A DNA stretch of 18,163 nt from Flavobacteriaceae bacterium (GTDB lineage Bacteria; Bacteroidota; Bacteroidia; Flavobacteriales; Flavobacteriaceae), in contig JAKISG010000034.1 in the NCBI GenBank assembly GCA_021648755.1, positions 1-18,163 on the forward strand, read 5' to 3'. This document shows positions 7,190-15,615 of this stretch, in pieces (position 1 is the first letter of the stretch; the number at the start of each line of letters is the position of its first letter). The notes under the pieces were generated by a model. It worked only from the letters and a program-made list of their open reading frames with translations. It was not told the origin of the DNA and searched no databases. A program made the translations under genes and the position numbers.

Positions 7190-8587
7190 TTAGATTTTAA
7201 ATTTTCTTTTAACGGTAATAAATTTTCCGTTTTTACCTAATGGAATTTCAGTAACAATATTAATTTTTACTTTCATTGAATTTCCAAGAGATTGTTTTAT
7301 TTTAGTAATAAGAAATTGTTTGTTATTTTTATTAAAATTAGGTTCAATTTCTAAATTTATAGTTATATCATCTTGACTTTTTTGAATAATTTGACCACGT
7401 TTTATATTACTTGCATATTTAAAAACTTTATATGCCATCATACCTATTAGAGTACCATTTTCAGATAAGAGTAAATCGTCTTCTCTACCTATAATTTTTT
7501 CAATTATTGGCATATTGCATCCACATTCACAACTGATATTTTTCTTTGATAATAATATATTATCACCAATATCATATCTAATTAATGGTGTTTTTAAGTT
7601 ACGAAAACTTGTAACTACCATTTTTGCAATCTCTCCAGGTTTTGCTGGTTTATTGTTTTGATTTAAAAATTCAAAAATGCCAGAGTCTAAGTTTACGTGT
7701 AAATTACCTAGTAGGCATTCAGTTATAAAAGGGCTGCCTTCGCTTGAAGCATATTGATTAAAAACTTTACATTGAAATGCCTTTTCTATTTCTTCTCTTT
7801 GATAATCATACAAAGTTTCTGATGTTGTGCAAATAGCAATTGGCTTAAAGTTAAATTTTAATTTATTAAAATTAATGAATTTAGAAATATTATAAAATGC
7901 AGAGGGGTAACCGTCTAAAAAAATTGGTTTAAATTGGTTTAATTTTTTTATATAATTTATCATATTAGTATCATTTAAATGATACGTGGACATTAATAAT
8001 TGTTTTTCAGAAATGTTATATAACCAAAATGGGCTTTTTGCTCTTTTGGTATTTATTATTTGGTTACCTGAAAAACGAACTTGTTTTACATTATTTTTTA
8101 TACCAATAGTACTATGGAATCTTTTCCATAGTGCAAAAGATTTTTCAATAGATTCTAAATCTGTATAGTTTTTTGTAGGAGAACCTGATGTACCACTAGT
8201 GTAATCAGTCATAATTATTGACCTTTTTGGATTATTATTTAAAATTTTTTCAGTATTCTCTTTCCTTTCTTCCTTTAATAAAATGGGTAGTTTACTCAAT
8301 ACTTCAAAAGGTTTTGTTTGTATTAAATTTTTATTGATTGAATTATTACTAAAAATATTTTGATACCAGTCAGAATATTCATAGCACTCTAATAATAATG
8401 TTTGTAATTGTTTTTTTTGAAAATCACGTAATTCAATTAAGGGTTTTCTCCACAAACTTATATATTCAGTGTAATAACTTTTAAAATTGGTTGAGTATCT
8501 TTTTTTTGTATTAATATAACCTTTTATATTTAAAAGAATAAATTTTACAAAAAGAGGCGCTTTATTATATAACTTTTGTTTATTCAT
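7190..8587 (-). CDS. CapK/PaaK-like adenylate-forming enzyme of the polysaccharide operon
   Basis: A 465-aa member of the ANL adenylating superfamily, subgroup phenylacetate-CoA ligase-like/CapK. Visible motifs are the P-loop TSGTSGSPTK (130-139), the YASSEG block (279-284, A5-like), LIRYDIGD (335-342, ribose-binding Asp), GREDDLL (367-373, hinge) and a C-terminal GKNGKF with the likely catalytic lysine. Three cysteines, C353, C355 and C357, sit in the position where some family members carry a metal-binding loop. The enzyme should activate a carboxylic acid as acyl-AMP; in polysaccharide loci the acceptor is thought to be a sugar amine or carrier, but this is not established. It is the last gene of the operon, 1 nt after the preceding glycosyltransferase. 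A CoA-ligase role is the alternative. Confidence 0.85.
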   Translation of the reverse strand: MNKQKLYNKAPLFVKFILLNIKGYINTKKRYSTNFKSYYTEYISLWRKPLIELRDFQKKQLQTLLLECYEYSDWYQNIFSNNSINKNLIQTKPFEVLSKLPILLKEERKENTEKILNNNPKRSIIMTDYTSGTSGSPTKNYTDLESIEKSFALWKRFHSTIGIKNNVKQVRFSGNQIINTKRAKSPFWLYNISEKQLLMSTYHLNDTNMINYIKKLNQFKPIFLDGYPSAFYNISKFINFNKLKFNFKPIAICTTSETLYDYQREEIEKAFQCKVFNQYASSEGSPFITECLLGNLHVNLDSGIFEFLNQNNKPAKPGEIAKMVVTSFRNLKTPLIRYDIGDNILLSKKNISCECGCNMPIIEKIIGREDDLLLSENGTLIGMMAYKVFKYASNIKRGQIIQKSQDDITINLEIEPNFNKNNKQFLITKIKQSLGNSMKVKINIVTEIPLGKNGKFITVKRKFKI

Positions 8588-8588
8588 G

Positions 8589-9716
8589 TTATAAAACGGT
8601 ATATAGTAAATTAGTAAATTTCTCGATTATAATACTCGCTTTGTACTGTTTAACTTTTTCATTTGCTAAAATTACTCTTTGTTCAGCTTCTTTATTTTTT
8701 GTTAAGATATTTTCTATACCGTTTTTTAATTCGTTAATATTACCTACTGGATATAATAAACCAAATTTCCCGTTTTCTAAAATTTCACTTGGGCCAGATT
8801 TACAATTTGAAGATATCACTGGTATACCTACTGCTATTGCTTCGGCTAGAACATTTGGAAAGCCTTCTGTTTCAGAAGTAAGTATAAAAATATCTGATTG
8901 ATTTAAATAAGAAAAAGGGTTTGAAACGTTACCTATAAAATGTACTTTCTTATTTATATTTAACTCAGTACAGTGTTTTATTAATGATTCTTTTAAAATG
9001 CCTTCACCAAGAAAAATTAGTTCTAAATAGGGATGTTTTTTAATCAATAAATAATATGCATCAATCAAATCTATATTTCGTTTTAATGGTATGAGCCTGC
9101 CAACAGAAATAAGATATTTTTTATTTTTATTAAAATTCATTTTTCCTAATTCATTTTTTCTTTTTAAGATATTTATTTCATCTATATCAATTGGGTTATT
9201 GATAATTTGTGTTTTTGTAGTAATTTTAAATAATGATTTTAAATCAGCATCTACACCAAATGAATTTGAAACAATCAAATCTGCTTTATTAAATAACCAT
9301 TTATTTAATAAGAGGTTAATTTTACCTAAAACACCTTTGCTCTTATATCTTGAAGTAGTATATCTAATATTAATTATTTTTTTATGATTGCCTCCGAATA
9401 AAGAAGTTAAAATATTAATATAATTTGGTCTATTTAAAAAAGATAACACGGTATCAATATTATTTTTTTTAACTATTCTTTTTAACTTTAAAGCAATTAG
9501 GGGTAATTCAAATAATTTTAAATAATTATTACGATTACCTTTTGTAAGAATAATAGGTTTAATGTTTTTCGATAAGTTATATGCTATGCCTCTTTCCATT
9601 AAAACCAAATAATAATTGATATTTTTATTTGAGTCAAAATTATTTGAGATTAATGATACAACTCTTTCTGCACCACCTTTTTTTAGATTTGTTATTAAGA
9701 TTAATACATTTTTCAT
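8589..9716 (-). CDS. Glycosyltransferase family 4 protein
   Basis: A 375-aa GT-B fold retaining transferase. The N-terminal domain has the acceptor-side GGAER motif (14-18). The C-terminal domain has VGRLIPLKR (205-213), the donor-binding block SETEGFPNVLAEA (281-293, EX7E-type) and CKSGPSEIL (305-313). This set is characteristic of GT4 enzymes that add hexose or N-acetylhexosamine to lipid-linked oligosaccharides at the cytoplasmic membrane. Length fits. It lies 5 nt after the polymerase gene and 1 nt before the CapK-like gene, so the genes are probably translationally coupled. The specific sugar and linkage cannot be predicted. Confidence 0.92.
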   Translation of the reverse strand: MKNVLILITNLKKGGAERVVSLISNNFDSNKNINYYLVLMERGIAYNLSKNIKPIILTKGNRNNYLKLFELPLIALKLKRIVKKNNIDTVLSFLNRPNYINILTSLFGGNHKKIINIRYTTSRYKSKGVLGKINLLLNKWLFNKADLIVSNSFGVDADLKSLFKITTKTQIINNPIDIDEINILKRKNELGKMNFNKNKKYLISVGRLIPLKRNIDLIDAYYLLIKKHPYLELIFLGEGILKESLIKHCTELNINKKVHFIGNVSNPFSYLNQSDIFILTSETEGFPNVLAEAIAVGIPVISSNCKSGPSEILENGKFGLLYPVGNINELKNGIENILTKNKEAEQRVILANEKVKQYKASIIIEKFTNLLYTVL

Positions 9717-9721
9717 AGTTC

Positions 9722-10924
9722 TTATTTATCCCATTTATTTTCAATAACATCTGTATCTATTTTTTTATTAATTATAGAAAAGGTTGTTAATGATGAGCGA
9801 GAGGTTAAAATATCAAAAATTTGATATCGAATAGAACGCACACTTAAAGTAAATGCAAAAACAGAAATAATAAAATAATTAACTAAAAAACCTGTTCGAA
9901 TTCTATATTTAAAAGATTCATTTATTAAATGTAGTGTAAAAATCATGCTTGTAATCGTTGCAAATCGCCCGAAAATTGTTGGGAATGGTGCCGTAATATT
10001 TAAAACGATAAAAAATAAAAATAGTATGGGTGGTACATTGTTGTTTTTTTTAATAATTAAATAATAAATTGCCAGAAAAAACCATATTCTTTTTGTAAAA
10101 TAAAAGAAATATTGTAGTATAACATTCTTTGCATTATTTAACCCTTGAGTATTAAAATCTTCGTTTAAAGTATAGCCTGCAGTTTTTCGTTGGTAATTTT
10201 CATTGCTAATTAAAGATAAATTACTTTCAATTAATACTGTTAGTGCATTTGAAGGTATTAAGTGAAAGACTAGTGTAATTATAAAAAGTAAACGTAATAA
10301 TTTTCTGTTAAAATAACTTGAAGGAATTACAGCTATTAACATATACATAATTGTTGAAAAGTGAAAAATGGGTGCAATAAAAAAAAATAGTAAACCTATT
10401 TTCTTTTTTTTAATAATTAAAAAATAATAACCCATAAAAACTAAAGTTATGCTTAAAAAAAACCGAGAAGCAGTAACGTACCATCCAATTAAGCCAACAG
10501 AGGTAAGAAGTAAAATAAAATAAAACAGATGATTTTTCATGCTTAAATATTGTTTGTGCGATAACTTTCGGAAAACATATAATAGGCAGGAAATATTAAA
10601 TAAATTTACAAAAAACACTAATACTTGCATATTTAAACCAACTAAATCAAAGAGTTTCATTAAATAGTACATTCCTTTATCTGCACGATAAGCTAATGTC
10701 TCTTTAAGGTCAGCTAATGACGAGTCTTTTAAATATTCAAAAGTATTGTAGTACTTGTATAAATCAGAACTTTCAAAAGGGATAAAAATATAAGTAAAAA
10801 TAGCTAAAGTTAAAGCAAATAAAATATAACCCAATTTACTACCCTTTACAACTTCGATTAATGTAAGAGGAAAAGTAAATATTGGTGTTATTGTAAATAA
10901 TATGACTGTTAATATTTTGGGCAT
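9722..10924 (-). CDS. EpsG-family membrane protein, probable polysaccharide polymerase (Wzy-like)
   Basis: A 400-aa polytopic membrane protein with many hydrophobic segments (first two at about 3-21 and 30-48, then roughly one every 30-40 residues, 9-11 in total). The pattern FESSDLYKYYNTFEYLKD (about 49-66) and a following long periplasmic-type loop match the EpsG family, whose members polymerise repeat units in exopolysaccharide or O-antigen synthesis. A larger hydrophilic loop around 228-265 (SNENYQRKTAGYTLNED) also fits a Wzy topology. It sits between two glycosyltransferases, 1 nt after the upstream one. Wzy proteins are poorly conserved, so the assignment rests on family pattern plus context. 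Confidence 0.82.
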   Translation of the reverse strand: MPKILTVILFTITPIFTFPLTLIEVVKGSKLGYILFALTLAIFTYIFIPFESSDLYKYYNTFEYLKDSSLADLKETLAYRADKGMYYLMKLFDLVGLNMQVLVFFVNLFNISCLLYVFRKLSHKQYLSMKNHLFYFILLLTSVGLIGWYVTASRFFLSITLVFMGYYFLIIKKKKIGLLFFFIAPIFHFSTIMYMLIAVIPSSYFNRKLLRLLFIITLVFHLIPSNALTVLIESNLSLISNENYQRKTAGYTLNEDFNTQGLNNAKNVILQYFFYFTKRIWFFLAIYYLIIKKNNNVPPILFLFFIVLNITAPFPTIFGRFATITSMIFTLHLINESFKYRIRTGFLVNYFIISVFAFTLSVRSIRYQIFDILTSRSSLTTFSIINKKIDTDVIENKWDK

Positions 10925-10925
10925 T

Positions 10926-12158
10926 TTATGAATTGAGTTTGTCGAAAATATTAATCAGTTTATTTGTTTGGTATTCTCTGCTATAAAATAATATAGACTC
11001 TTTATTTAAAGGAGTTTTTATTTTTTTATTTTGATGGATTTTATATAAATATGTAGCTATTTCATTAGAGTCTGTCCATACATTCCCTAATTTTGTTTTA
11101 TCTAAAATTGACGCAACTGCACCATCTGGATAAGTAATTGCTAAAATAACTTTTAATCTACCAATATACTCAAAAAGTTTACCTGTAACAACTCCTTTTT
11201 CTTTAATATTATTCCACCCAAGCAATAATAAAACGTCTGTGTCTTTTTGTAATTCAATGACTTTGTTATGGCTTATTGTATCAAATAATTTAACGCATTC
11301 TTGAACATTAAATTTTTTAACCATACTACCTAGTATATTGGGTATGTTTGGTCCGTAAAACTTAACATTTATTTTTTTATAAAAATTCACATCATCTTCC
11401 TTAATAATTTTTAAAGCTTTAAATAATAAATAAGGATCTCTTTTATTATTATAAATTGTACCTGTGTAAAGAATATTTAGCGAGTCATTTTTGTTGTTGT
11501 TTATATTAAAATTAGTAATAACATTATCAAAACCATTATAAATTACATGGGTATCTTTGTTATGTAATTTTATTAAATCTTGTTTTAATGGTTCGGATAC
11601 AGTTACAATGGCATCAACAGGTTTCAGTAATTTTTTTTCTTGAATTTTAGTAATAAGATGGTTTATAAACATTCTTTTATGGTATGGGTTTCCAATCCAT
11701 AAATCTCTGTATTCATTAATCCAAATAATATTTGTTTTTTTTTTTAAAATATTTGCAATTATTATATTTTCTTTTGGTGAAAATGTGCTGTAAATAATTT
11801 CTATATTATGTTTTTTAATAATTTCTAATGATTTGTTTACAGCAACGTTCCTCCATTTTTTTAATCGCCTACTTGAGGCATAAGGAAAAATTATTTTTTT
11901 TAAGATTTTCTTAATGAAATTATTTTTTATTTTATCGATCTTAAGCCATATATCATCCCAAATAAGTTCATGCACATACTTTTTAGGTATTTCAATAGGT
12001 GCTTTATGGTTATGATTATTATTTTTAGCACTAATTATATGTGGTATCCAGCCATTATTAAACAAGTGTTTTGAGATTTTAGAAATCCTTCTTGCTCCGA
12101 TAATTGGGTTTGGTGGATAAGCAAATGTGATTATTAATATGTGTTTCTCTTTACTCAT
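10926..12158 (-). CDS. Glycosyltransferase, GT4-like
   Basis: A 410-aa GT-B type transferase. The N-terminus shows ILIITFAYPPNPIIGARR (7-24), the usual first strand and glycine loop of WbuB-like GT4 enzymes. Further along are VDAIVTVSEPLKQDL (about 181-195), VIYNGFD, ILYTGTIY and the donor-side GKLFEYIGRLKVILAI block. The family EX7E pattern is less clean than in the other transferase of this operon, so the family number is less certain. It lies 99 nt after the flippase gene. That gap holds a broken copy of the 5' end of a related gene. It is followed after 1 nt by the polymerase gene. Confidence 0.85.
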   Translation of the reverse strand: MSKEKHILIITFAYPPNPIIGARRISKISKHLFNNGWIPHIISAKNNNHNHKAPIEIPKKYVHELIWDDIWLKIDKIKNNFIKKILKKIIFPYASSRRLKKWRNVAVNKSLEIIKKHNIEIIYSTFSPKENIIIANILKKKTNIIWINEYRDLWIGNPYHKRMFINHLITKIQEKKLLKPVDAIVTVSEPLKQDLIKLHNKDTHVIYNGFDNVITNFNINNNKNDSLNILYTGTIYNNKRDPYLLFKALKIIKEDDVNFYKKINVKFYGPNIPNILGSMVKKFNVQECVKLFDTISHNKVIELQKDTDVLLLLGWNNIKEKGVVTGKLFEYIGRLKVILAITYPDGAVASILDKTKLGNVWTDSNEIATYLYKIHQNKKIKTPLNKESILFYSREYQTNKLINIFDKLNS

Positions 12159-12162
12159 TAAT

Positions 12163-12252
12163 TTCTTATAGATATTTTATAAACTCTTCCTTGTTCCAAT
12201 AATTGAGTTTGGTGGATACGTAAATTATCAATAGATGTCTCTGTTTATCCAT
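12163..12252 (-). pseudogene. 5' fragment of a second, related glycosyltransferase gene
   Basis: Reading from the ATG at 12252 the sequence begins MDKQRHLLII, then after a 5-nt deletion YPPNSIIGTRKSL. It aligns with the start of the intact transferase at 12158, MSKEKHILIITFAYPPNPIIGARRIS. Many differences are silent or conservative (CAC to CAT, TTA to TTG, ATC to ATT), so this looks like a homologous gene that diverged under selection before being cut down, not a fresh duplication. The ATG lies 5 nt after the flippase stop (12258), the spacing expected of the original next gene in the operon. Resemblance fades around 12163, where the intact gene takes over. Confidence 0.7.
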
Positions 12253-12257
12253 TTTTG

Positions 12258-13742
12258 TTATTGATTTCCCTTTTTTTTAATAAAGATAAATATTATGCTT
12301 TTATAAATATAAACTTTTTTAATTAAGAATATACCAATTGCAAATATAACTATAAAAAGAGTGTTATAAATAGCAATGTTAATTATAAGATTATAATTTA
12401 ATATTTTTAATGTAATAATAGAAATAAAATATGAAGTTGCACCAATTAATAAAAATTTATAGATTTTTGGGATAGCAAATACTTTATAAAAAGAAATATT
12501 TTGATTTCTTTTTATACTATATGCTAAATAAACACCAGATAAGTAAGTTGAAATAATTGTTGCAATTGCAGGCCCAATAAAACCTATAGTTTTAATTAGC
12601 AATAATGAAAGAATTAGGTTTGATAGTATAAAGACTAAAGCACCCTTTGTTATGTTCTTTGTTTTTCCAGAAGCGGTAATTAAACTTGAAAAAATCATAG
12701 TTCTCATAGGTATTAGCAATAAATAAATTTTAAAAGGCAGGGCGCTTTTTGCGTATGCTTCACCAAACATAGTTACAATTAACCAATCTGCATTTAATAA
12801 TAAAATAAACATTATTGGTATTAAAATACTTGCTGTTGTTTCTACTGCTTTGTTCCATAAAGCAAACGTTTCTTTTATTTTTCCTTGATTTAAAAGCTTT
12901 GTAAAATCGACAAGTATAACAACCATAATTGCACCAGTAATAGCACCAATTAAAGGAATTTCTATTGCGCCGTTTGCATAAACGGCTAAATCGGCAGGAG
13001 TCATCATTACAGAAATTAAAAATTTATCTATGTTTTTACCAGCAATACCCATAATACTTGCAAGTAATAATGGTAAACCAACAGATTTATAATCATTTAT
13101 AATTTTTTTATTAAATTTAAACTCGGTAAGTTTAGAAGTATTTTTAATTAAAAGTATTTCTACAACTACAAAAGTTATTATACCAAAAAATAGAATTGCT
13201 ATTAGTATTGAATTAACATTTTTATAGTAATAAGCAACAAGTACAATTACAATTACAGATAATAATTTATTTAAAACATTAAAAATGGTTAATAATTTTA
13301 CTTTTTGCTTTAAAACTAAAACAGGTTGCAATAATAAAATAGGAAGGTTTAATATAGAAAAAATGCTATAAATGATAATCCCTTTTTCAATATTAGGGTT
13401 GTGAAATAAAAGACTAATAAACCCAGCGCCACCAAAAATAAAAAAAAGAGTAAAAATAAATGCAATTGATAGTGTTACATATTGTATGTTTAAAATTTGC
13501 GCAGCATGGTTATTTTTATTTTTTTCAAAATTATAATATATAGATCTATCAAACCCAAGAGATAATAGTGGTGCTAAAAAGGAAAAAACTAAAAGAGTCT
13601 GTCTATAACTTGCATATTGTTCAATATTAAGAATGCGAGATAAAAATATGGTAGAAATTAAAACGGATATTGTTGTTAGAAACCTGCCAATACTTAAAAA
13701 TAACACTTGTATTTTGCGAGATAAAGGCTTTTGTTTGTCCAT
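12258..13742 (-). CDS. Oligosaccharide flippase family protein (Wzx-like)
   Basis: A 494-aa polytopic inner-membrane protein of the MOP/PST exporter superfamily, with 12-14 hydrophobic segments spread over the whole length. The first (about 13-35) is followed by the SRILNIEQYASYRQTLLVF segment; this S-R-x-L-x-x-x-x-Y-x-x-Y/F pattern after helix 1 is diagnostic of Wzx-type flippases, as is ASIMGIAGKNIDKFLISVMM (about 228-247). It should move undecaprenyl-linked repeat units across the membrane for polymerisation. The start codon overlaps the stop of the upstream amidotransferase gene by one base (TAATG), indicating translational coupling. The C-terminus ends in lysine-rich FIKKKGNQ. Confidence 0.9.
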   Translation of the reverse strand: MDKQKPLSRKIQVLFLSIGRFLTTISVLISTIFLSRILNIEQYASYRQTLLVFSFLAPLLSLGFDRSIYYNFEKNKNNHAAQILNIQYVTLSIAFIFTLFFIFGGAGFISLLFHNPNIEKGIIIYSIFSILNLPILLLQPVLVLKQKVKLLTIFNVLNKLLSVIVIVLVAYYYKNVNSILIAILFFGIITFVVVEILLIKNTSKLTEFKFNKKIINDYKSVGLPLLLASIMGIAGKNIDKFLISVMMTPADLAVYANGAIEIPLIGAITGAIMVVILVDFTKLLNQGKIKETFALWNKAVETTASILIPIMFILLLNADWLIVTMFGEAYAKSALPFKIYLLLIPMRTMIFSSLITASGKTKNITKGALVFILSNLILSLLLIKTIGFIGPAIATIISTYLSGVYLAYSIKRNQNISFYKVFAIPKIYKFLLIGATSYFISIITLKILNYNLIINIAIYNTLFIVIFAIGIFLIKKVYIYKSIIFIFIKKKGNQ

Positions 13743-15181
13743 TAGTTCATTATGTTTTTACGAACTATATATTCAAAAATACTGCTAATATTTACACTAT
13801 TTTTAGTTGTATTTACATTGATTTTATTTTTTTTAAGAAATTCAGCAAGAATTGCAAACCATAAAAGTTTATCTTCATAAAAAATATTTTTTTTAGGATT
13901 AAAATAATGCATGCCTTTTATTGCAACTTTTATTAAACTTTTATTCATTATGCCATAATCAACAAAATTACTTTGAAGTAATTTTTTTTCAATATAGTTT
14001 TTATAATATAGTTTAATTTGTTTAGTGTATATGTGATTCTCTTTTTTGTGATTATCTGTTGTGCCTGTATTGTTGCCGTAGATAAGGCCAGTTTTTGCAT
14101 AAGGTATCTCTAATAATTTATTGTCTAATAATTTAAATAATTCTAAATAAATATCTTGTCTCCTGGCGCTTGGTGAGAATTGCCACATGTAAGTATATAC
14201 TTCTTGAGAAGCAAACATTTGGTATAAAGGTATTTTTTTTTGTATAGACATTAGTGCAGGGTTTAACATTTTTCTCATATAATGAATTTGATATTCTAAT
14301 TCAATATTTTGAATTTTTTCTTTTTGCAAAAATGCTTTTTTGTATATTTCTATATCATTAATACTATCTTTTATTGTTTTACTATAAACTTTTGGGTTTA
14401 TTAATTTCCCAGTATTTTTTAATCTATCCGTATGGCTTATAAGGTTGGATATTTTTTTTCCAGAGTACTGGGATCTACCGATACTATCTCCATAACTACC
14501 AGCAATTATACAATCAACATCTTTGTCATTTGCAATTTTTAGCATAGCATGTAGATGTATAGGCGTAAATTCTAGACCATTATTTAAGACATATTCTATA
14601 TTTTTGTTAAATAATTCTTCATCCACTTCAAAATGTGCTAGATTAATATTATATTTATCTGCTATTTTTTTAGCATAAATTACATCTCTTGAATCTTTAA
14701 CTCCCCAAGTAAATGCTTTTATTTGTATGTTTTTAGCTGTTTTATTTTCTTTTATTAAACTATTTAATATACCTAATACAATTCTGCTATCCATACCTCC
14801 AGATAGTAAAATACCAATATTTTTTTTAGTAGAAATGTAGGATAACATTTCAACCTGTAATTTTTTATAGAGAGTTTTAGCAATTTTTATAGCATCTTCA
14901 TTTTTTGCTTCAAATAAAATTTTATCAAATTCAAAAATATTTTTTTTAGGATTAAAATTTCCTAAAAAAGGCGATTTTTTTACTCCTTGTAATATAGTTC
15001 TGTCATTTAAAATATAATTAAAATTAACTAATTGTGAAACTGCAGTTAAATCTAAATTACATTCAGAATTAATAAAATCATTATAAGCATGAGAAAATAA
15101 ATAATTTTGATTATTTTTTTTGTAAAAAGGCGCATGAAAGCCTAAATTGTTATACCTTTTCCAATCTACTTCGTTTATCAT
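13742..15181 (-). CDS. Asparagine-synthetase-like amidotransferase lacking the glutaminase half
   Basis: A 479-aa protein with the ATP-pyrophosphatase domain of class-B asparagine synthetases: the PP-loop LLSGGMDSR at 125-133, TWGVKDSRDVIYAKKIA (158-174) and AGSYGDSIGR (227-236) in place of the usual GEGADE-type loop. Only the tail of the N-terminal Ntn glutaminase domain remains (LDLTAVSQLVNFNYILNDRTILQGVKK, about 43-69). There is no Met-Cys start and no room for the first ~110 residues of that domain, so glutamine hydrolysis by this chain is unlikely. The ATG at 15181 has no upstream in-frame extension visible. The enzyme probably adenylates a carboxylate and transfers an amine from free ammonia or a partner, modifying a sugar acid; that role is inferred. 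It is the first gene of the operon and overlaps the flippase start by 1 nt. Confidence 0.82.
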   Translation of the reverse strand: MINEVDWKRYNNLGFHAPFYKKNNQNYLFSHAYNDFINSECNLDLTAVSQLVNFNYILNDRTILQGVKKSPFLGNFNPKKNIFEFDKILFEAKNEDAIKIAKTLYKKLQVEMLSYISTKKNIGILLSGGMDSRIVLGILNSLIKENKTAKNIQIKAFTWGVKDSRDVIYAKKIADKYNINLAHFEVDEELFNKNIEYVLNNGLEFTPIHLHAMLKIANDKDVDCIIAGSYGDSIGRSQYSGKKISNLISHTDRLKNTGKLINPKVYSKTIKDSINDIEIYKKAFLQKEKIQNIELEYQIHYMRKMLNPALMSIQKKIPLYQMFASQEVYTYMWQFSPSARRQDIYLELFKLLDNKLLEIPYAKTGLIYGNNTGTTDNHKKENHIYTKQIKLYYKNYIEKKLLQSNFVDYGIMNKSLIKVAIKGMHYFNPKKNIFYEDKLLWFAILAEFLKKNKINVNTTKNSVNISSIFEYIVRKNIMN

Positions 15182-15289
15182 ACTTACAGTAATTTTGTTC
15201 TTGAAAAGTTCTATGTTTTAGTTTTAGATTTTTTTAATTTATATAATTAACTGTAAGGTGAAGTAAATTCTTTGTGACTGATAGAGTTT

Positions 15290-15297
15290 CAAATCTA
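15290..15297 (-). promoter_or_regulatory. Candidate promoter (-7 box) of the polysaccharide operon
   Basis: The minus strand reads TAGATTTG, an exact TAnnTTTG match, 108 nt upstream of the first operon gene. The expected transcript would have a leader of about 100 nt, long enough for antitermination-type control, which is common for Bacteroidetes capsule operons. No NusG-like antiterminator gene is present here, and the -33 element is not clear. Confidence 0.45.
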
Positions 15298-15544
15298 TAA
15301 CTAAACCGAAAACTAGTGCGTTATTCTTGTGCCGCAGAACCAGTTATTTTTTGCGAAAGTAATAAAGTTTTAATGAATTATTAGCAAAATACAATTATTT
15401 TTTCAACTGCTTAAATACGCCAGTTCATAACTATTCGTAACTATCTTAGTTTAGATACTTAAATTTGAATTAACTATATTTGCACATATATGCGTGTAAA
15501 CTTAATACACAATTGTGCGAGATTGTTTAATACGTTTATCTGTA

Positions 15545-15555
15545 TGTTAGCATTA
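15545..15555 (+). repeat. Left arm of 11-bp inverted repeat bracketing the toxin-antitoxin genes
   Basis: TGTTAGCATTA here is the exact reverse complement of TAATGCTAACA at 16181-16191, 6 nt after the toxin stop codon. The pair brackets exactly the toxin-antitoxin module and its promoter. Confidence 0.7.
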
Positions 15556-15556
15556 A

Positions 15557-15588
15557 TTTGAAAAAACCGAATATTTGTAATAACTTTG
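15557..15588 (+). promoter_or_regulatory. Promoter of the toxin-antitoxin operon
   Basis: TTTG at 15557-15560 followed after 20 nt by TAACTTTG at 15581-15588 is a textbook Bacteroidetes -33/-7 pair. Start of transcription would fall near 15595, about 20 nt before the antitoxin ATG. Autorepression by the antitoxin at this site is expected from the family, but no operator is identified. Confidence 0.8.
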
Positions 15589-15615
15589 TACCTACATTAT
15601 TAAATAATAAATATT

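Larger units (their letters stand above)
15182..15580. other. Intergenic region between polysaccharide operon and toxin-antitoxin pair
   Basis: No gene is evident. The left part is the leader and promoter region of the minus-strand operon. The right part holds a perfect TATATTTG box on the plus strand (15475-15482), an imperfect hairpin (GCACA 15482-15486 with TGTGC 15514-15518 and GTGT 15494-15497 with ACAC 15507-15510), a short inverted repeat in TATCTTAGTTTAGATA, and the left copy of an 11-bp inverted repeat (15545-15555). No open frame of meaningful length with coding character was found. Confidence 0.5.
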
